Shown here in pieces: positions 33,642-43,194 of a DNA stretch of 64,000 bases. How positions within the stretch are numbered: position 1 is the stretch's first letter; each line of letters starts with the position of its first letter. The translations under genes and the position numbers were made by a program. The stretch is from positions 67,315 to 131,314 of the forward strand of contig NZ_JAWDIE010000009.1 in assembly GCF_037688875.1 (NCBI RefSeq), in the 5' to 3' direction. Source of the DNA: Amphibiibacter pelophylacis (lineage in GTDB: Bacteria; Pseudomonadota; Gammaproteobacteria; Burkholderiales; Burkholderiaceae_C). Below the pieces are notes generated by a model. That model searched no databases, was not told the origin of the DNA, and saw nothing but the letters and a program-made list of their open reading frames with translations.

Positions 33642-35117
33642 TTAGCGCGGCAGCACCGTCGAGCCCATCAGGAAGCGGTCCACTTCGCGCGCGGCCTGGC
33701 GGCCCTCGCGGATGGCCCAGACGACGAGGCTCTGGCCCCGGCGCATGTCGCCTGCAGCAAACACTTTGGCGACATTGGTGGCATAGCCGCCGCTGTCGTC
33801 GGTGCTGGCGCGGGCGTTGCCCCGGGCGTCCTTGTCCACACCGAAAGCCTCCAGCACCGGCGCGACCGGGTGGACAAAGCCCATGGCGAGCAGAACCAGG
33901 TCCGCCTTCCAGGTCTTTTCCGTGCCGGCCACGGGCTCGGGCTTGCCGTTCTTCATGGCGATCTCGACCGTTTTCAGGCCGGTGACCTTGCCTTTTTCGC
34001 CGATGAATTCGGTGGTGGAGATGGCGAACTCGCGCTCGCAGCCCTCGATGTGGCTGGAGCTGGTGCGCAGTTTCAGCGGCCAGTAGGGCCAGACCAGGGG
34101 CTTGTTTTCCTGCTCGGGCGGGCGGGGCATGACCTCGAACTGGGTGACGCTTTTGGCGCCGTGGCGGTTGCTCGTGCCCACGCAGTCGCTGCCGGTGTCG
34201 CCACCGCCGATGACGATGACGTGCTTGCCGTCGGCGCGCAGCTGCTTTTTCAGCTTGTCGCCCGCGTTGACCTTGTTCTGCTGCGGCAGGAATTCCATGG
34301 CGAAGTGGATGCCGTCCAGCTCGCGCCCCGGCACGGGCAGATCGCGGCTGTGCTCCGATCCGCCGCACAGCAGCACGGCGTCGAAATCGCGCTGCAGATC
34401 GGCCGCCGACAGCGTGGTCTGCGCGTCATTGGTGACCTTGCTGCCCGAGCCGTCTTTGGGCCATTCGCCGACCAGCACGCCGGTCCGGAAAACCACGCCC
34501 TCGTCCTGCATCTGAGCGATGCGGCGGTCGATGTGCGATTTTTCCAGCTTGAAATCGGGGATGCCGTAGCGCAGCAGGCCGCCGATGCGGCTGTTCTTTT
34601 CGAACACCGTCACGCTGTGACCGGCCCGCGCCAGCTGCTGGGCGGCGGCCAGGCCGGCCGGGCCGGATCCGACCACCGCGACCTTGCGGCCCGTCTTGAC
34701 GGCGGGCACCTGCGGCGTGATCCAGCCCTCTTCCCAGCCCCGGTCGATGATGGCGTGTTCGATGGATTTGATGCCCACCGGCAGAGCGTTCACGTTGACC
34801 ACGCAGGCGGCCTCGCACGGGGCGGGGCAGATGCGGCCGGTGAACTCGGGGAAGTTGTTGGTGCTGTGCAGCACCGTCAGCGCGTGGCGCCACTGGTCGC
34901 GGTACACCAGGTCGTTGAAGTCGGGAATGATGTTGTTGACCGGGCAGCCGTTGTTGCAGAAGGGCGTGCCGCAGTCCATACAGCGCGCGCTCTGTGTTTT
35001 GCTCTGCTCGGGGGTCAGGCCGATGACGAACTCTTTGTAGTCCTTCAGGCGCGTGGGCACGTCGAGGTAGCCTTCCTCGATGCGCTCGTGTTCCATGAAT
35101 CCGGTGATGCTTCCCAT
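33642..35117 (-). CDS. gltD: Glutamate synthase (NADPH) small subunit
   Basis: A 491-residue flavoprotein that passes electrons from NADPH to the large subunit. An N-terminal cysteine cluster (ARCMDCGTPFCNNGCPVNNIIPDFNDLV) binds 4Fe-4S. It is followed by FAD loop VAVVGSGPAGLAAAQQLARAGH, GLLRYGIPDFKLEK, and an NADPH-binding GGGDTGSDCVGT. Start ATG at 35117 (MGSITGFMEHERIEEGYLDV). It lies 29 bp after gltB, forming gltBD. Confidence 0.97.
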   Translation of the reverse strand: MGSITGFMEHERIEEGYLDVPTRLKDYKEFVIGLTPEQSKTQSARCMDCGTPFCNNGCPVNNIIPDFNDLVYRDQWRHALTVLHSTNNFPEFTGRICPAPCEAACVVNVNALPVGIKSIEHAIIDRGWEEGWITPQVPAVKTGRKVAVVGSGPAGLAAAQQLARAGHSVTVFEKNSRIGGLLRYGIPDFKLEKSHIDRRIAQMQDEGVVFRTGVLVGEWPKDGSGSKVTNDAQTTLSAADLQRDFDAVLLCGGSEHSRDLPVPGRELDGIHFAMEFLPQQNKVNAGDKLKKQLRADGKHVIVIGGGDTGSDCVGTSNRHGAKSVTQFEVMPRPPEQENKPLVWPYWPLKLRTSSSHIEGCEREFAISTTEFIGEKGKVTGLKTVEIAMKNGKPEPVAGTEKTWKADLVLLAMGFVHPVAPVLEAFGVDKDARGNARASTDDSGGYATNVAKVFAAGDMRRGQSLVVWAIREGRQAAREVDRFLMGSTVLPR

Positions 35118-35146
35118 GGTGATTCCTTCGTGTGCGGTCGGAGCGC

Positions 35147-38100
35147 TCAGGCGCGGTTCTGCAGGACGGGCGCGGCGCTGCCTGCGGTGGATGTTGCGGT
35201 GGCGGCAGCGGCCTGCGCCATGTCTTTCAGCGCACGGCGGTATTCGTGCGGGAAGACCTTGACGAATTGGCTGCGGCTGTCGGCCCAGTGGTCCAGGATG
35301 TCGCGGGCCTTGCGGCTGCCCGTCCACTGGTGATGGGCTTCCAGCAGGGCGCGCAGCTGCACTTCGTCGGTGCGGCCCTGGTGCAGATAGCTGGTGCCGG
35401 CCTGGACCTGTTCCTGCTGCACCGAGGCGGGCTGTACGGGCTCCAGCGCCACCATGCTGGTGTTGCAGCGCTGGGCGAACTGGCCATCCTCGTCAAAGAC
35501 GTAGGCGATGCCGCCCGACATGCCGGCCGCGAAGTTGCGTCCGGTCGCGCCCAGCACGGCGACGGTGCCGCCGGTCATGTACTCGCAGCCGTGGTCGCCT
35601 GTGCCTTCGATGACGGCCGTGGCGCCCGACAGGCGCACGGCAAAGCGCTCGCCCGCCACGCCGCTGAAATAGGCTTCGCCGCCCGTGGCGCCGTACAGCA
35701 CCGTGTTGCCCACGATGATGTTGCTGTCGGCCTGGCCCCGGAAGCCCACCGGCGGGCGCACCACAATGCGGCCGCCCGACAGCGCTTTGCCGGTGTAGTC
35801 GTTGGCTTCGCCGACCAGGAAGAAGGTGATGCCGCGCGCCAGGAAGGCGCCGAAGCTCTGCCCGCCCGTGCCTTCCATCTGCACGTAGATGGTGTTGTCA
35901 GCCAGCCCTTCGGGATGGCGGCGGATCAGCTCGCCCGACAGCATGGCGCCGACGGTGCGGTTGACGTTGGTGGCGGTCTCCATGATCTTGACCTGTTCGC
36001 CGCGCTCCAGCGCAGGCAGGCAGCGGCTGATCAGGCGGTGGTCGAGCGCGCGGCCCAGGTTGTGGTCCTGCACCTCGGTGTGGTGGTCGGGCACGGGGGT
36101 TTCGCCCTCGTACAGCGGCGCCACCGCCTTGTGCAGCACGCGGCTGAAGTCCAGGCCTTGCGCCTTCCAGTGGCTGATGCCCTTGCGGGTGTCCAGCAGG
36201 TCGGCGCGGCCGATCAGCTCGTCAAAGGTGCGCACGCCCAGCTGCGCCATGATCTGGCGGGCTTCCTCGGCGACGAAGAAGAAGTAGTTGACGACGTGCT
36301 CGGGCTGGCCGGTGAACTTGGCGCGCAGCGCCGGGTCCTGCGTGGCCACGCCCACCGGGCAGGTGTTCAGGTGGCACTTGCGCATCATGATGCAGCCTTC
36401 GACCACCAGCGGCGCGGTGGCAAAACCCACCTCGTCGGCGCCCAGCAGCGCGGCAATGACGACGTCGCGGCCGGTTTTCATCTGGCCGTCGGCCTGGACG
36501 CGCACCCGCGAGCGCAGGCCGTTGAGCACCAGGGTCTGCTGCGTTTCGGCCAGACCCAGCTCCCACGGGCTGCCCGCGTGCTTGATCGACGACCAGGGCG
36601 AAGCGCCCGTGCCGCCGTCGTGACCGGCGATGACGATGTGGTCGGCCTTGGCCTTGGCCACGCCCGCTGCGATGGTGCCCACGCCCACTTCCGAGACCAG
36701 CTTGACGCTGATGTCGGCGCGCGGGTTGACGTTTTTCAGATCGTGGATGAGCTGCGCCAGATCCTCGATCGAGTAAATGTCGTGGTGCGGCGGCGGCGAA
36801 ATCAGACCCACGCCCGGCACCGAGTAGCGCAGGAAGCCGATGTACTGCGACACCTTGCCGCCCGGCAGCTGGCCACCTTCGCCAGGCTTGGCGCCCTGGG
36901 CCATCTTGATCTGGATCTGGTCGGCGGCGCACAGGTATTCGGTCGTGACGCCAAAGCGGCCTGACGCCACCTGCTTGATCTTGCTGCGCAGGCTGTCGCC
37001 GTCTTTCAGGACGTAATCGGCCTGGACCACGTCGTCGCCCAGGATGGATTTGAGCGTGGTGCCCGCCACGATGGGGATGCCTTTCAGCTCGTTGCGGTAG
37101 CGCGCCGGGTCTTCGCCGCCTTCGCCGGTGTTGCTCTTGCCGCCGATGCGGTTCATGGCGATGGCCAGCGTGGTGTGCGCCTCGGTGCTGATCGAGCCCA
37201 TGGACATCGCGCCCGTGGCGAAGCGCTTGACGATTTCTGTGGCGGGCTCGACCTCGTCCAGCGCAATGGCCTTGCCCGGATCGATGCGGAACTCAAAGAG
37301 GCCGCGCAGCGTCATCTGGCGCTGGCTCTGGTCGTTGATGATCTGCGCGTATTCCTTGTAGGTGCCGAACTGGCCCGAGCGCGTGGCGTGCTGCAGCCGG
37401 GCTATGGCGTCCGGCGTCCACATGTGCTCTTCGCCGCGCGCGCGCCAGGCGTATTCGCCGCCCGCGTCCAGCATCTGCGCCAGCACCGGGTCGTCGCTGA
37501 AGGCACGCAGGTGGTTGTTGATGGCTTCCTGCGCCAGCTCGAACACGCCCACGCCCTCGATCTGCGTCGGCGTGCCCCGGAAGTACTTGCCGACCAGGTC
37601 GCGGTTCAGGCCCACGGCCTCGAAGAGCTGCGCACCGCAGTAAGACATATAGGTGCTCACGCCCATTTTGGACATGATCTTGGACAGGCCTTTGCCGATC
37701 GCCTTGACGTAGTTGTAGATGGCCTTGTCGGCGCTCAGGTCGCCCGGCAGATCCTTGTGCATCTGCGCGATGGTGTCCAGCGCCAGCCAGGGGTGGACGG
37801 CTTCGGCGCCGTAGCCCGCCAGCACGGCGAAGTGGTGGACCTCGCGCGCGGAGCCCGTTTCCACCACCAGACCGGCGGTGGTGCGCAGGCCGGTGCGCAC
37901 CAGGTGGTGGTGGATGGCCGACAGCGCCAGCGCCGCCGGAATCGCCACCTGCTGCGGGCTGACCGCGCGGTCGCTCAGGATCAGGATGTTGTGGCCGCTG
38001 CGCAGCGCATCGACGGCCTCGGCGCACAGGCTGGCCAGCTTGGCCTCGATGCCTTCCTTGCCCCAGGCCAGCGGGTAGGTGATGCTCAGCGTGCAGGCCT

Positions 38101-39916
38101 TGAACTTGCCGTTGGTGTGCTTTTCGATGGCGCGCAGGCGGGCCATGTCGTCAAAAGTCAGCACCGGCTGCGACACCTCCAGACGCATCGGCGGGTTGAC
38201 CGCGTTGATGTCCAGCAGGTTGGGCTTGGGGCCAATGAAGCTGTTCAGCGACATCACGATGGCTTCGCGGATCGGGTCGATCGGCGGGTTGGTCACCTGC
38301 GCGAAGAGCTGGCGGAAGTAGCTGTACAGCGGCTTGCTGCGCTGCGACAGCACGGCCAGCGGGCTGTCGTTGCCCATCGAGCCGATGGCTTCCTCGCCGT
38401 TCTGCGCCATGGGCGCGAGCAGGAACTTGCTGTCTTCCTGCGTGTAGCCAAACACCTGCTGGGCGCGCAGCAGCTCCAGCGCGGCGGGCGCGGGGCCGTC
38501 GCCGGGTTCGATTTCGTCCAGGCGGATGCGCACGTTGTCCACCCACTGCTTGTAGGGCTTGGCCTGGGCGAACTGGTTTTTCAGCTCGTCGTCCTGGATG
38601 ATGCGGCCCTGTTCCAGATCAATCAGGAACATCTTGCCCGGCTGCAGACGCCATTTCTTGACGACTTTGGTGCTGGGGAAGGGCAGCACGCCGGCCTCGG
38701 AAGCCATGACGACCAGGTCGTCGTCGGTGATCCAGTAGCGTGCCGGGCGCAGGCCGTTGCGGTCCAGCGTGGCGCCGATCTGCTTGCCGTCGGTGAAGAC
38801 CATGGCGGCTGGGCCGTCCCAGGGCTCCATCATGGCGGCGTTGTATTCGTAGAAGGCGCGGCGGCGCGGGTCCATGGCCTCGTGCTGCTCCCACGCTTCG
38901 GGGATCATCATCATCGCGGCGTGGGCCAGCGGGTAACCGGCCATGGTCAGCAGCTCGATGGCGTTGTCAAAGGTGGCCGTGTCCGACTGGTGCTCGAAGC
39001 TGATCGGGTAGAGCTTGGGCAGATCTTCGCCCAGCACGGGCGATTTCATCACGCCTTCGCGGGCGCGCATCCAGTTGAAGTTGCCCTTGACGGTGTTGAT
39101 CTCGCCGTTGTGCGCCACCATGCGGTAGGGGTGGGCCAGCGGCCATTCGGGGAAGGTGTTGGTCGAGAAGCGCTGGTGCACCAGCGCGAAGGCCGAGGTC
39201 ACGCTGGGCTGCTGCAGATCCAGGTAGTACTGGCCGACCTGGTTGGCCAGCAGCAGGCCCTTGTAGATGATGGTGCGGCAGCTCATGCTGGGCACGTAAT
39301 ACTCGCGGCTGTGCGTCAGGTTCAAGTCCTGGATGGCGCTGCTGGCGGTCTTGCGGATGACGTAGAGTTTGCGCTCCAGCGCGTCGGGCACGATGATGTC
39401 CGCGCCGCGCCCGATGAAAATCTGGCGGATCACGGGCTCTTTTTCGCGCACGCGCGGCGACATCGGCATGGCCGTGTCCACCGGCACGTCGCGCCAGCCC
39501 AGCAGCACCTGGCCTTCGGCCTTGACGGCGCGCTCGAGTTCCTGCTCGCAGGCTAGGCGGCTGGCGTGTTCTTTAGGCAGGAAAATCATGCCCACGCCGT
39601 ATTCGCCCGGCGGCGGCAGTTCGATGCCCTGCGCGGCCATTTCGGTGCGGAAGAAAGCGTCCGGAATCTGCAGCAGGATGCCCGCGCCGTCGCCCATCAG
39701 CTGGTCGGCGCCGACTGCACCGCGGTGGTCGAGGTTCTCCAGGATTTTCAGGCCCTGCTGCACGATGCTGTGCGCGCCCTGGCCCTTGATGTGGGCGACA
39801 AAGCCCACGCCGCAGGCGTCTTTTTCCTGGCTGGGCTGATACAGGCCGTGGGCGTGCGCCTGGGCCAGCGCGGCGTCCTGGGCGTGAACTGCTGAAGGAG
39901 TTGAAGGGGTGGTCAT
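35147..39916 (-). CDS. gltB: Glutamate synthase large subunit
   Basis: A 1589-residue enzyme that makes two glutamates from glutamine and 2-oxoglutarate. The N-terminal class II glutaminase has the catalytic Cys in KDACGVGFVAH (C34); about 33 residues form a propeptide that must be removed. Next are the central domain, the FMN-binding synthase domain with GEGGEDPARYRN and QGAKPGEGGQLPGGKV, the 3Fe-4S cysteines around CHLNTCPVGVATQDP, and a C-terminal beta-helix (GGRIVVRPP, GATGGEAYFSG). Full length. The 182 bp upstream holds the promoter and then the RAYT-flank repeats. Confidence 0.98.
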   Translation of the reverse strand: MTTPSTPSAVHAQDAALAQAHAHGLYQPSQEKDACGVGFVAHIKGQGAHSIVQQGLKILENLDHRGAVGADQLMGDGAGILLQIPDAFFRTEMAAQGIELPPPGEYGVGMIFLPKEHASRLACEQELERAVKAEGQVLLGWRDVPVDTAMPMSPRVREKEPVIRQIFIGRGADIIVPDALERKLYVIRKTASSAIQDLNLTHSREYYVPSMSCRTIIYKGLLLANQVGQYYLDLQQPSVTSAFALVHQRFSTNTFPEWPLAHPYRMVAHNGEINTVKGNFNWMRAREGVMKSPVLGEDLPKLYPISFEHQSDTATFDNAIELLTMAGYPLAHAAMMMIPEAWEQHEAMDPRRRAFYEYNAAMMEPWDGPAAMVFTDGKQIGATLDRNGLRPARYWITDDDLVVMASEAGVLPFPSTKVVKKWRLQPGKMFLIDLEQGRIIQDDELKNQFAQAKPYKQWVDNVRIRLDEIEPGDGPAPAALELLRAQQVFGYTQEDSKFLLAPMAQNGEEAIGSMGNDSPLAVLSQRSKPLYSYFRQLFAQVTNPPIDPIREAIVMSLNSFIGPKPNLLDINAVNPPMRLEVSQPVLTFDDMARLRAIEKHTNGKFKACTLSITYPLAWGKEGIEAKLASLCAEAVDALRSGHNILILSDRAVSPQQVAIPAALALSAIHHHLVRTGLRTTAGLVVETGSAREVHHFAVLAGYGAEAVHPWLALDTIAQMHKDLPGDLSADKAIYNYVKAIGKGLSKIMSKMGVSTYMSYCGAQLFEAVGLNRDLVGKYFRGTPTQIEGVGVFELAQEAINNHLRAFSDDPVLAQMLDAGGEYAWRARGEEHMWTPDAIARLQHATRSGQFGTYKEYAQIINDQSQRQMTLRGLFEFRIDPGKAIALDEVEPATEIVKRFATGAMSMGSISTEAHTTLAIAMNRIGGKSNTGEGGEDPARYRNELKGIPIVAGTTLKSILGDDVVQADYVLKDGDSLRSKIKQVASGRFGVTTEYLCAADQIQIKMAQGAKPGEGGQLPGGKVSQYIGFLRYSVPGVGLISPPPHHDIYSIEDLAQLIHDLKNVNPRADISVKLVSEVGVGTIAAGVAKAKADHIVIAGHDGGTGASPWSSIKHAGSPWELGLAETQQTLVLNGLRSRVRVQADGQMKTGRDVVIAALLGADEVGFATAPLVVEGCIMMRKCHLNTCPVGVATQDPALRAKFTGQPEHVVNYFFFVAEEARQIMAQLGVRTFDELIGRADLLDTRKGISHWKAQGLDFSRVLHKAVAPLYEGETPVPDHHTEVQDHNLGRALDHRLISRCLPALERGEQVKIMETATNVNRTVGAMLSGELIRRHPEGLADNTIYVQMEGTGGQSFGAFLARGITFFLVGEANDYTGKALSGGRIVVRPPVGFRGQADSNIIVGNTVLYGATGGEAYFSGVAGERFAVRLSGATAVIEGTGDHGCEYMTGGTVAVLGATGRNFAAGMSGGIAYVFDEDGQFAQRCNTSMVALEPVQPASVQQEQVQAGTSYLHQGRTDEVQLRALLEAHHQWTGSRKARDILDHWADSRSQFVKVFPHEYRRALKDMAQAAAATATSTAGSAAPVLQNRA

Positions 39917-40034
39917 GGCTTCTCCCGCCGTTGATGTCTGACTGGTCTGACCCTGACGGAATCAGGGTCTATCGTGAATGGCGCAAGGATACTGCAGCGC
40001 AGCACGGCTGCACAACGCCCGTCCGATCTTTATT

Positions 40035-40094
40035 AATTGGGGACGCGCTCTAATTTGCTGCGTCGCAATTGAATCTGGAATTAAATTGGGGACG
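40035..40094 (+). repeat. Paired AATTGGGGACG repeats next to the RAYT-like gene
   Basis: Two direct copies of AATTGGGGACG (40035-40045 and 40084-40094) lie in an AT-rich islet immediately beyond the 3' end of the transposase-like gene. GGGGAC-containing, AT-edged motifs of this kind resemble the REP-like flanks of REP-associated transposases in Comamonadaceae. The identification is from pattern only. Confidence 0.45.
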
Positions 40095-40098
40095 AACT

Positions 40099-40800
40099 TT
40101 ATTCGCGTCGCGGGCGACCCACTGGCGCGCGCGTCAGCGGCCGGGGCGTCTGGCGCTGCAGTTCGGCCACAAAGGCCGCGTCGCCCAGAACGCCGCTGCG
40201 CAGGCTGCGCTCCAGCGCCTCGGTGGTGGCCGGGCCAGCTTCGCGGGCCTGCTGCAGACGCTGGCGCCAGGCGGCTTCGCGCTCGAAGGGCGTGTTGCCC
40301 AGCGCCCACCACGCGGGCGGCGGGCTGAGCCAGCCGGGGGGCCAGTCCAGCGCGCCGGTCTGGCCCAGATGGACGGGAGCGCTGCTCCAGCCGTACTGCC
40401 CGGCGCTGGCGCACAGGCTGGCGCGCTCGGGGGCGAGCTCGATGTGCGCCATCACCGCGAGCACCCGGTCCGGCGCCAGAACCGCCAGGCGGAAGCGCCC
40501 GTCCCACAGCGTGCCGCTGCGGCCGTGGCGGCGGTTGAAGGGCGCGCTGTAGCGGCTGCCGGTGCGGTGCAGCGCCTGGCTGATGCCGGACGCGTCCTGC
40601 GGGGTCAGTAGCAGGTGGATTTCGTGGGGCAGCAGCGCCAGCGCGTGCAGCTCGACCGACTGCAGGCGGCACGAATCGACCAGGTGCCCCAGGTAAAGGC
40701 GCTGGTCCTCGGCGTCCACGAACACCGGCCGGCCGCTGTGCCCACGCTGCACCAGCCAGTGCGGCAGCCGGGGGAAGCTCAGCCGGGCCTGACGCGCCAT
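40099..40800 (-). CDS. REP-associated tyrosine transposase-like protein, catalytic residues lost
   Basis: A 233-residue Y1/IS200-like (TnpA_REP, RAYT) protein: RLPHWLVQRGH and GRSGTLWDGRFR are family signatures, and the C-terminal extension ends in the basic tail APVGRPRRE. The HUH motif, normally PNHVHLLLTP, reads PHEIHLLLTP (E60-I61-H62), and the region normally MRYIELNPVRA reads MAHIELAPERA, so the expected tyrosine is His119. It is probably catalytically dead but its frame is fully intact, which suggests retention as a DNA-binding protein. ATG at 40800. Confidence 0.82.
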   Translation of the reverse strand: MARQARLSFPRLPHWLVQRGHSGRPVFVDAEDQRLYLGHLVDSCRLQSVELHALALLPHEIHLLLTPQDASGISQALHRTGSRYSAPFNRRHGRSGTLWDGRFRLAVLAPDRVLAVMAHIELAPERASLCASAGQYGWSSAPVHLGQTGALDWPPGWLSPPPAWWALGNTPFEREAAWRQRLQQAREAGPATTEALERSLRSGVLGDAAFVAELQRQTPRPLTRAPVGRPRRE

Positions 40801-40806
40801 GCGGGC

Positions 40807-41466
40807 TCAGGGCTTGCGGGCGGCTTTGGCGTCGTCCGGCGGCGCATCGTCGTCAGGCGCCTGATCGGCCCACAGGGCGCGCGTGTCGTCCTGGCAGTCG
40901 GCGGGCAGCGTGGTGCTGTGCTCCAGCAGCGACTGCACCTGCAGGCGGTTGCTGTAGCCGGTGTCGGGATCGTCGGCGTCACTCGCAGCGGAATCCTGCG
41001 GGGTTTTGGCGGGCTGGGTCGTTTTGGGGGCGGTGGCGGCCTTGCCATTGGCCGCAGGTTCCGGGGCCGACGGGGCCGCATCGGCATCCGGGCTGTCACT
41101 GCCGGGCGGGATTTCCTCCATCGAGGTTTCCGCGCTGGCCTGCAGGTGGACAAAAATCGGCGTTCCTTCGTCCAGCTGGCCGCGCGCCTGGCGCAGCTGG
41201 TTCAGCAGCGGCGGGTCGGCGCTGAGCTGGTAAACCTCGGCCTGGCCGCAGGCGCTGAACAGGTCGCGCGAGCCTTCGCGCCAGTACAGGCCGAAGAACT
41301 GGTCGGTTTCGGCCGCACTGGCAGCTGCAGCGGGCGGGGCCGCCCCTTGTGCTGGCGCCTCAGCGTCGGCCGGGGCGCTGTTGCGCTGGCAGCCGGCCAG
41401 CAGCGCCGCAGCAATCAGGGGAGCCAGAAGGGGCGTCACGCGGGGCTTGGACAGGGCGATTGGCAT
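40807..41466 (-). CDS. Putative lipoprotein, function unknown
   Basis: A 219-residue protein. The signal peptide ends in LIAAALLAGC (lipobox, Cys 26). A folded-looking part (ETDQFFGLYWREGSRDLFSACGQAEVYQLSAD, then GTPIFVHLQASAE) faintly recalls OB-fold lipoproteins of the NlpE type, but I cannot assign it. The second half is Ala/Pro/Asp-rich with a short Cys-containing segment (TLPADCQDDTRALW). The downstream RAYT-like gene starts 6 bp after its stop, so they may be cotranscribed. Confidence 0.75.
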   Translation of the reverse strand: MPIALSKPRVTPLLAPLIAAALLAGCQRNSAPADAEAPAQGAAPPAAAASAAETDQFFGLYWREGSRDLFSACGQAEVYQLSADPPLLNQLRQARGQLDEGTPIFVHLQASAETSMEEIPPGSDSPDADAAPSAPEPAANGKAATAPKTTQPAKTPQDSAASDADDPDTGYSNRLQVQSLLEHSTTLPADCQDDTRALWADQAPDDDAPPDDAKAARKP

Positions 41467-41493
41467 GGCGGATCGGGGCAGGCAGGAGGCCCT

Positions 41494-42567
41494 TCAGGGC
41501 GCGGGTTCGAAGGCCGGAGCCGCAGCAGGCGCATCCAGCGCCTGAGTCAGCGCCAGAACTTCATCCATCAGATCAGGGCGCAGCAGCAGGGCATTGTGGC
41601 CGCATGGCGTCGTGATGCGGTTTTCGGGAGCGGGCCCCACGGCGGGAGCGGCCAGGGCGGCGGCACTGGCCGGGGTGACCAGCGGGTCGGTTGGCGTCAG
41701 CCAGGCCAGCGCGGGGGGCAGGCCGTGGCGGTCGATGTGCTGTCGGGTGCGCTGCAGGAAATCGCTGTCCGGGCGCATGTCCAGCGCGGCCACGCTGCGC
41801 GCCAGTCTGGCCAGGCGCGTGCCCTGGTGCGGCGTGCCCAGGGTGATGAAGCGGGCCACGCCGGCGTCCTGCGCGCCGTGCGCCTGCCACCAGGCGCGCA
41901 GGGCCAGTCCGCCCAGGCTGTGTCCGACCACCACCGGATCGCGGCCGGTGATGGTGCGCATGGCGTGGATGGCCTGTGCGACTACGGGGGCGTGATCCAT
42001 GATGAGGCCTTCGGTCGCGCCCAGGTTGACCGCCACACAGGGTCGGTTGACGCTGGCCCAGCGGCGCAGCCAGGCGTTCCAGGCGCTGCGGTGGCACTGG
42101 TAGCCATGCACCAGAATCACGCCCGTCTGGCCGCGGTACTTGGCGCCGATGATGTTGGGGCACTGGCGCCAGCGCAGCGCCATTTCCAGCGCCATGACCT
42201 GCAGGGTGCTGACGGTTTCGCTGGCCAGCGCGCGCAGCAGGGCTCCGGCGCCGGTCTGGCCGACACTGTCGCCGACGTTGGCCCGCGCCATCAGGCCGAC
42301 CAGCGTGCCCGCCCACAGCAGGGGCGAGAGCAGCGCCAGCACCAGCCACACGCTGACGGCGTGCGTCATGCCCAGCCAGCACAGCACGGAAGGAATCAGT
42401 ACCAGCGCCGTCAGGCCGCCCAGCAGCCAGGAGCGCGGCCAGGGACTGCGCTGCGCCTCGTTGGCCCGCAGCCAGGCCAGCGCCGAATCGAGCGCGGCTG
42501 GGTCGGGCGGGGCGGGGCGTCCGGGAGCCGCCGCATCGGCGTCGGTGGGGTGGGCGTGTGAGTCCAT
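41494..42567 (-). CDS. Membrane-anchored alpha/beta-hydrolase (lipase-like)
   Basis: 357 residues. Two hydrophobic helices near the N-terminus (LLGGLTALVLIPSVLCWL and SVWLVLALLSPLLWAGTLVGLM) anchor it in the inner membrane. The hydrolase domain has the oxyanion strand VILVHGYQCHRSAW, the nucleophile elbow VVVGHSLGG, FITLGTPHQGTRLA, and a late CGHNALL that may supply the histidine. This is the PGAP1/triacylglycerol-lipase-like layout; the substrate is unknown. ATG at 42567 (MDSHAHPTD). The in-frame extension upstream is low complexity and not convincing. Confidence 0.85.
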   Translation of the reverse strand: MDSHAHPTDADAAAPGRPAPPDPAALDSALAWLRANEAQRSPWPRSWLLGGLTALVLIPSVLCWLGMTHAVSVWLVLALLSPLLWAGTLVGLMARANVGDSVGQTGAGALLRALASETVSTLQVMALEMALRWRQCPNIIGAKYRGQTGVILVHGYQCHRSAWNAWLRRWASVNRPCVAVNLGATEGLIMDHAPVVAQAIHAMRTITGRDPVVVGHSLGGLALRAWWQAHGAQDAGVARFITLGTPHQGTRLARLARSVAALDMRPDSDFLQRTRQHIDRHGLPPALAWLTPTDPLVTPASAAALAAPAVGPAPENRITTPCGHNALLLRPDLMDEVLALTQALDAPAAAPAFEPAP

Positions 42568-42713
42568 GAAGTGACCAGCGCAAATTGGCAAGTATGCAAC
42601 AAAGCGCCCGGCTTTGATCCGACGATGCCGCCGCCATCCAGACCGTCCCCAAGCCAGCGTGTATGCTGGCGAACCGCTGTCCCCGAGGCTGGGTGACTGG
42701 TCTGGAGCCGTCA

Positions 42714-43136
42714 ATGAGCAAGGCATCACTGCCCATCCCCGCGTCTGTATCTGCCCGGGGGCTGAGCGCGGATTTCGATGAATCCGTCTCGCCCTGGTCA
42801 GTGCTGTTCTCGTTTCGGGGGCGGCTGGATCGCGCCCATTACTGGTCTTACGGCACGCTGGGTCTGCTGTGTCTGTCGCTGTCGGGCTATGCGCTGCTGG
42901 ACATTGCCGGAATGTCACCCGTGCGCGTGGACGAGTTCATGAAGCTGTTTCTGGCCTGGCCGCTGTTTGCCCTGGTCGTCAAGCGCTGCCGGGACCGCAA
43001 CCTGTCCGGCGTGTGGGCGCTGCTGGCTTTGGTGCCTCTGCTGAATGTGTATTTTCTGATCGTTGAACTGGGCCTGCGCGGGGCGCACCCGAAGGCCGGC
43101 CGTTTCGGGCCGCCCCTGCATCGGCCGCGCTGGTGA
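42714..43136 (+). CDS. DUF805 membrane protein
   Basis: A 140-residue protein with the DUF805 signature: LFSFRGRLDRAHYWSYGTLGLLCLSLSGYALL, then a second hydrophobic stretch (LAWPLFALVVKRCRDRNLSGVWALLALVPLLNVYFLIV) including the KRCRDRN loop, and a short basic tail. Three membrane helices are likely. Family function is unknown. The ATG at 42714 follows GGAG; an upstream in-frame ATG has no such signal. Confidence 0.88.
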   Translation: MSKASLPIPASVSARGLSADFDESVSPWSVLFSFRGRLDRAHYWSYGTLGLLCLSLSGYALLDIAGMSPVRVDEFMKLFLAWPLFALVVKRCRDRNLSGVWALLALVPLLNVYFLIVELGLRGAHPKAGRFGPPLHRPRW

Positions 43137-43194
43137 AGCGCGCGGGCTTTTTTCTGCCTCCTTTCCTGACCTGAACCCATAACCACCGCCATCC

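Noticed and set aside
37175..39556. A 793-codon frame antisense to gltB
   Set aside because: Same shadow-frame effect; the composition is unlike a protein and gltB motifs are intact on the other strand.
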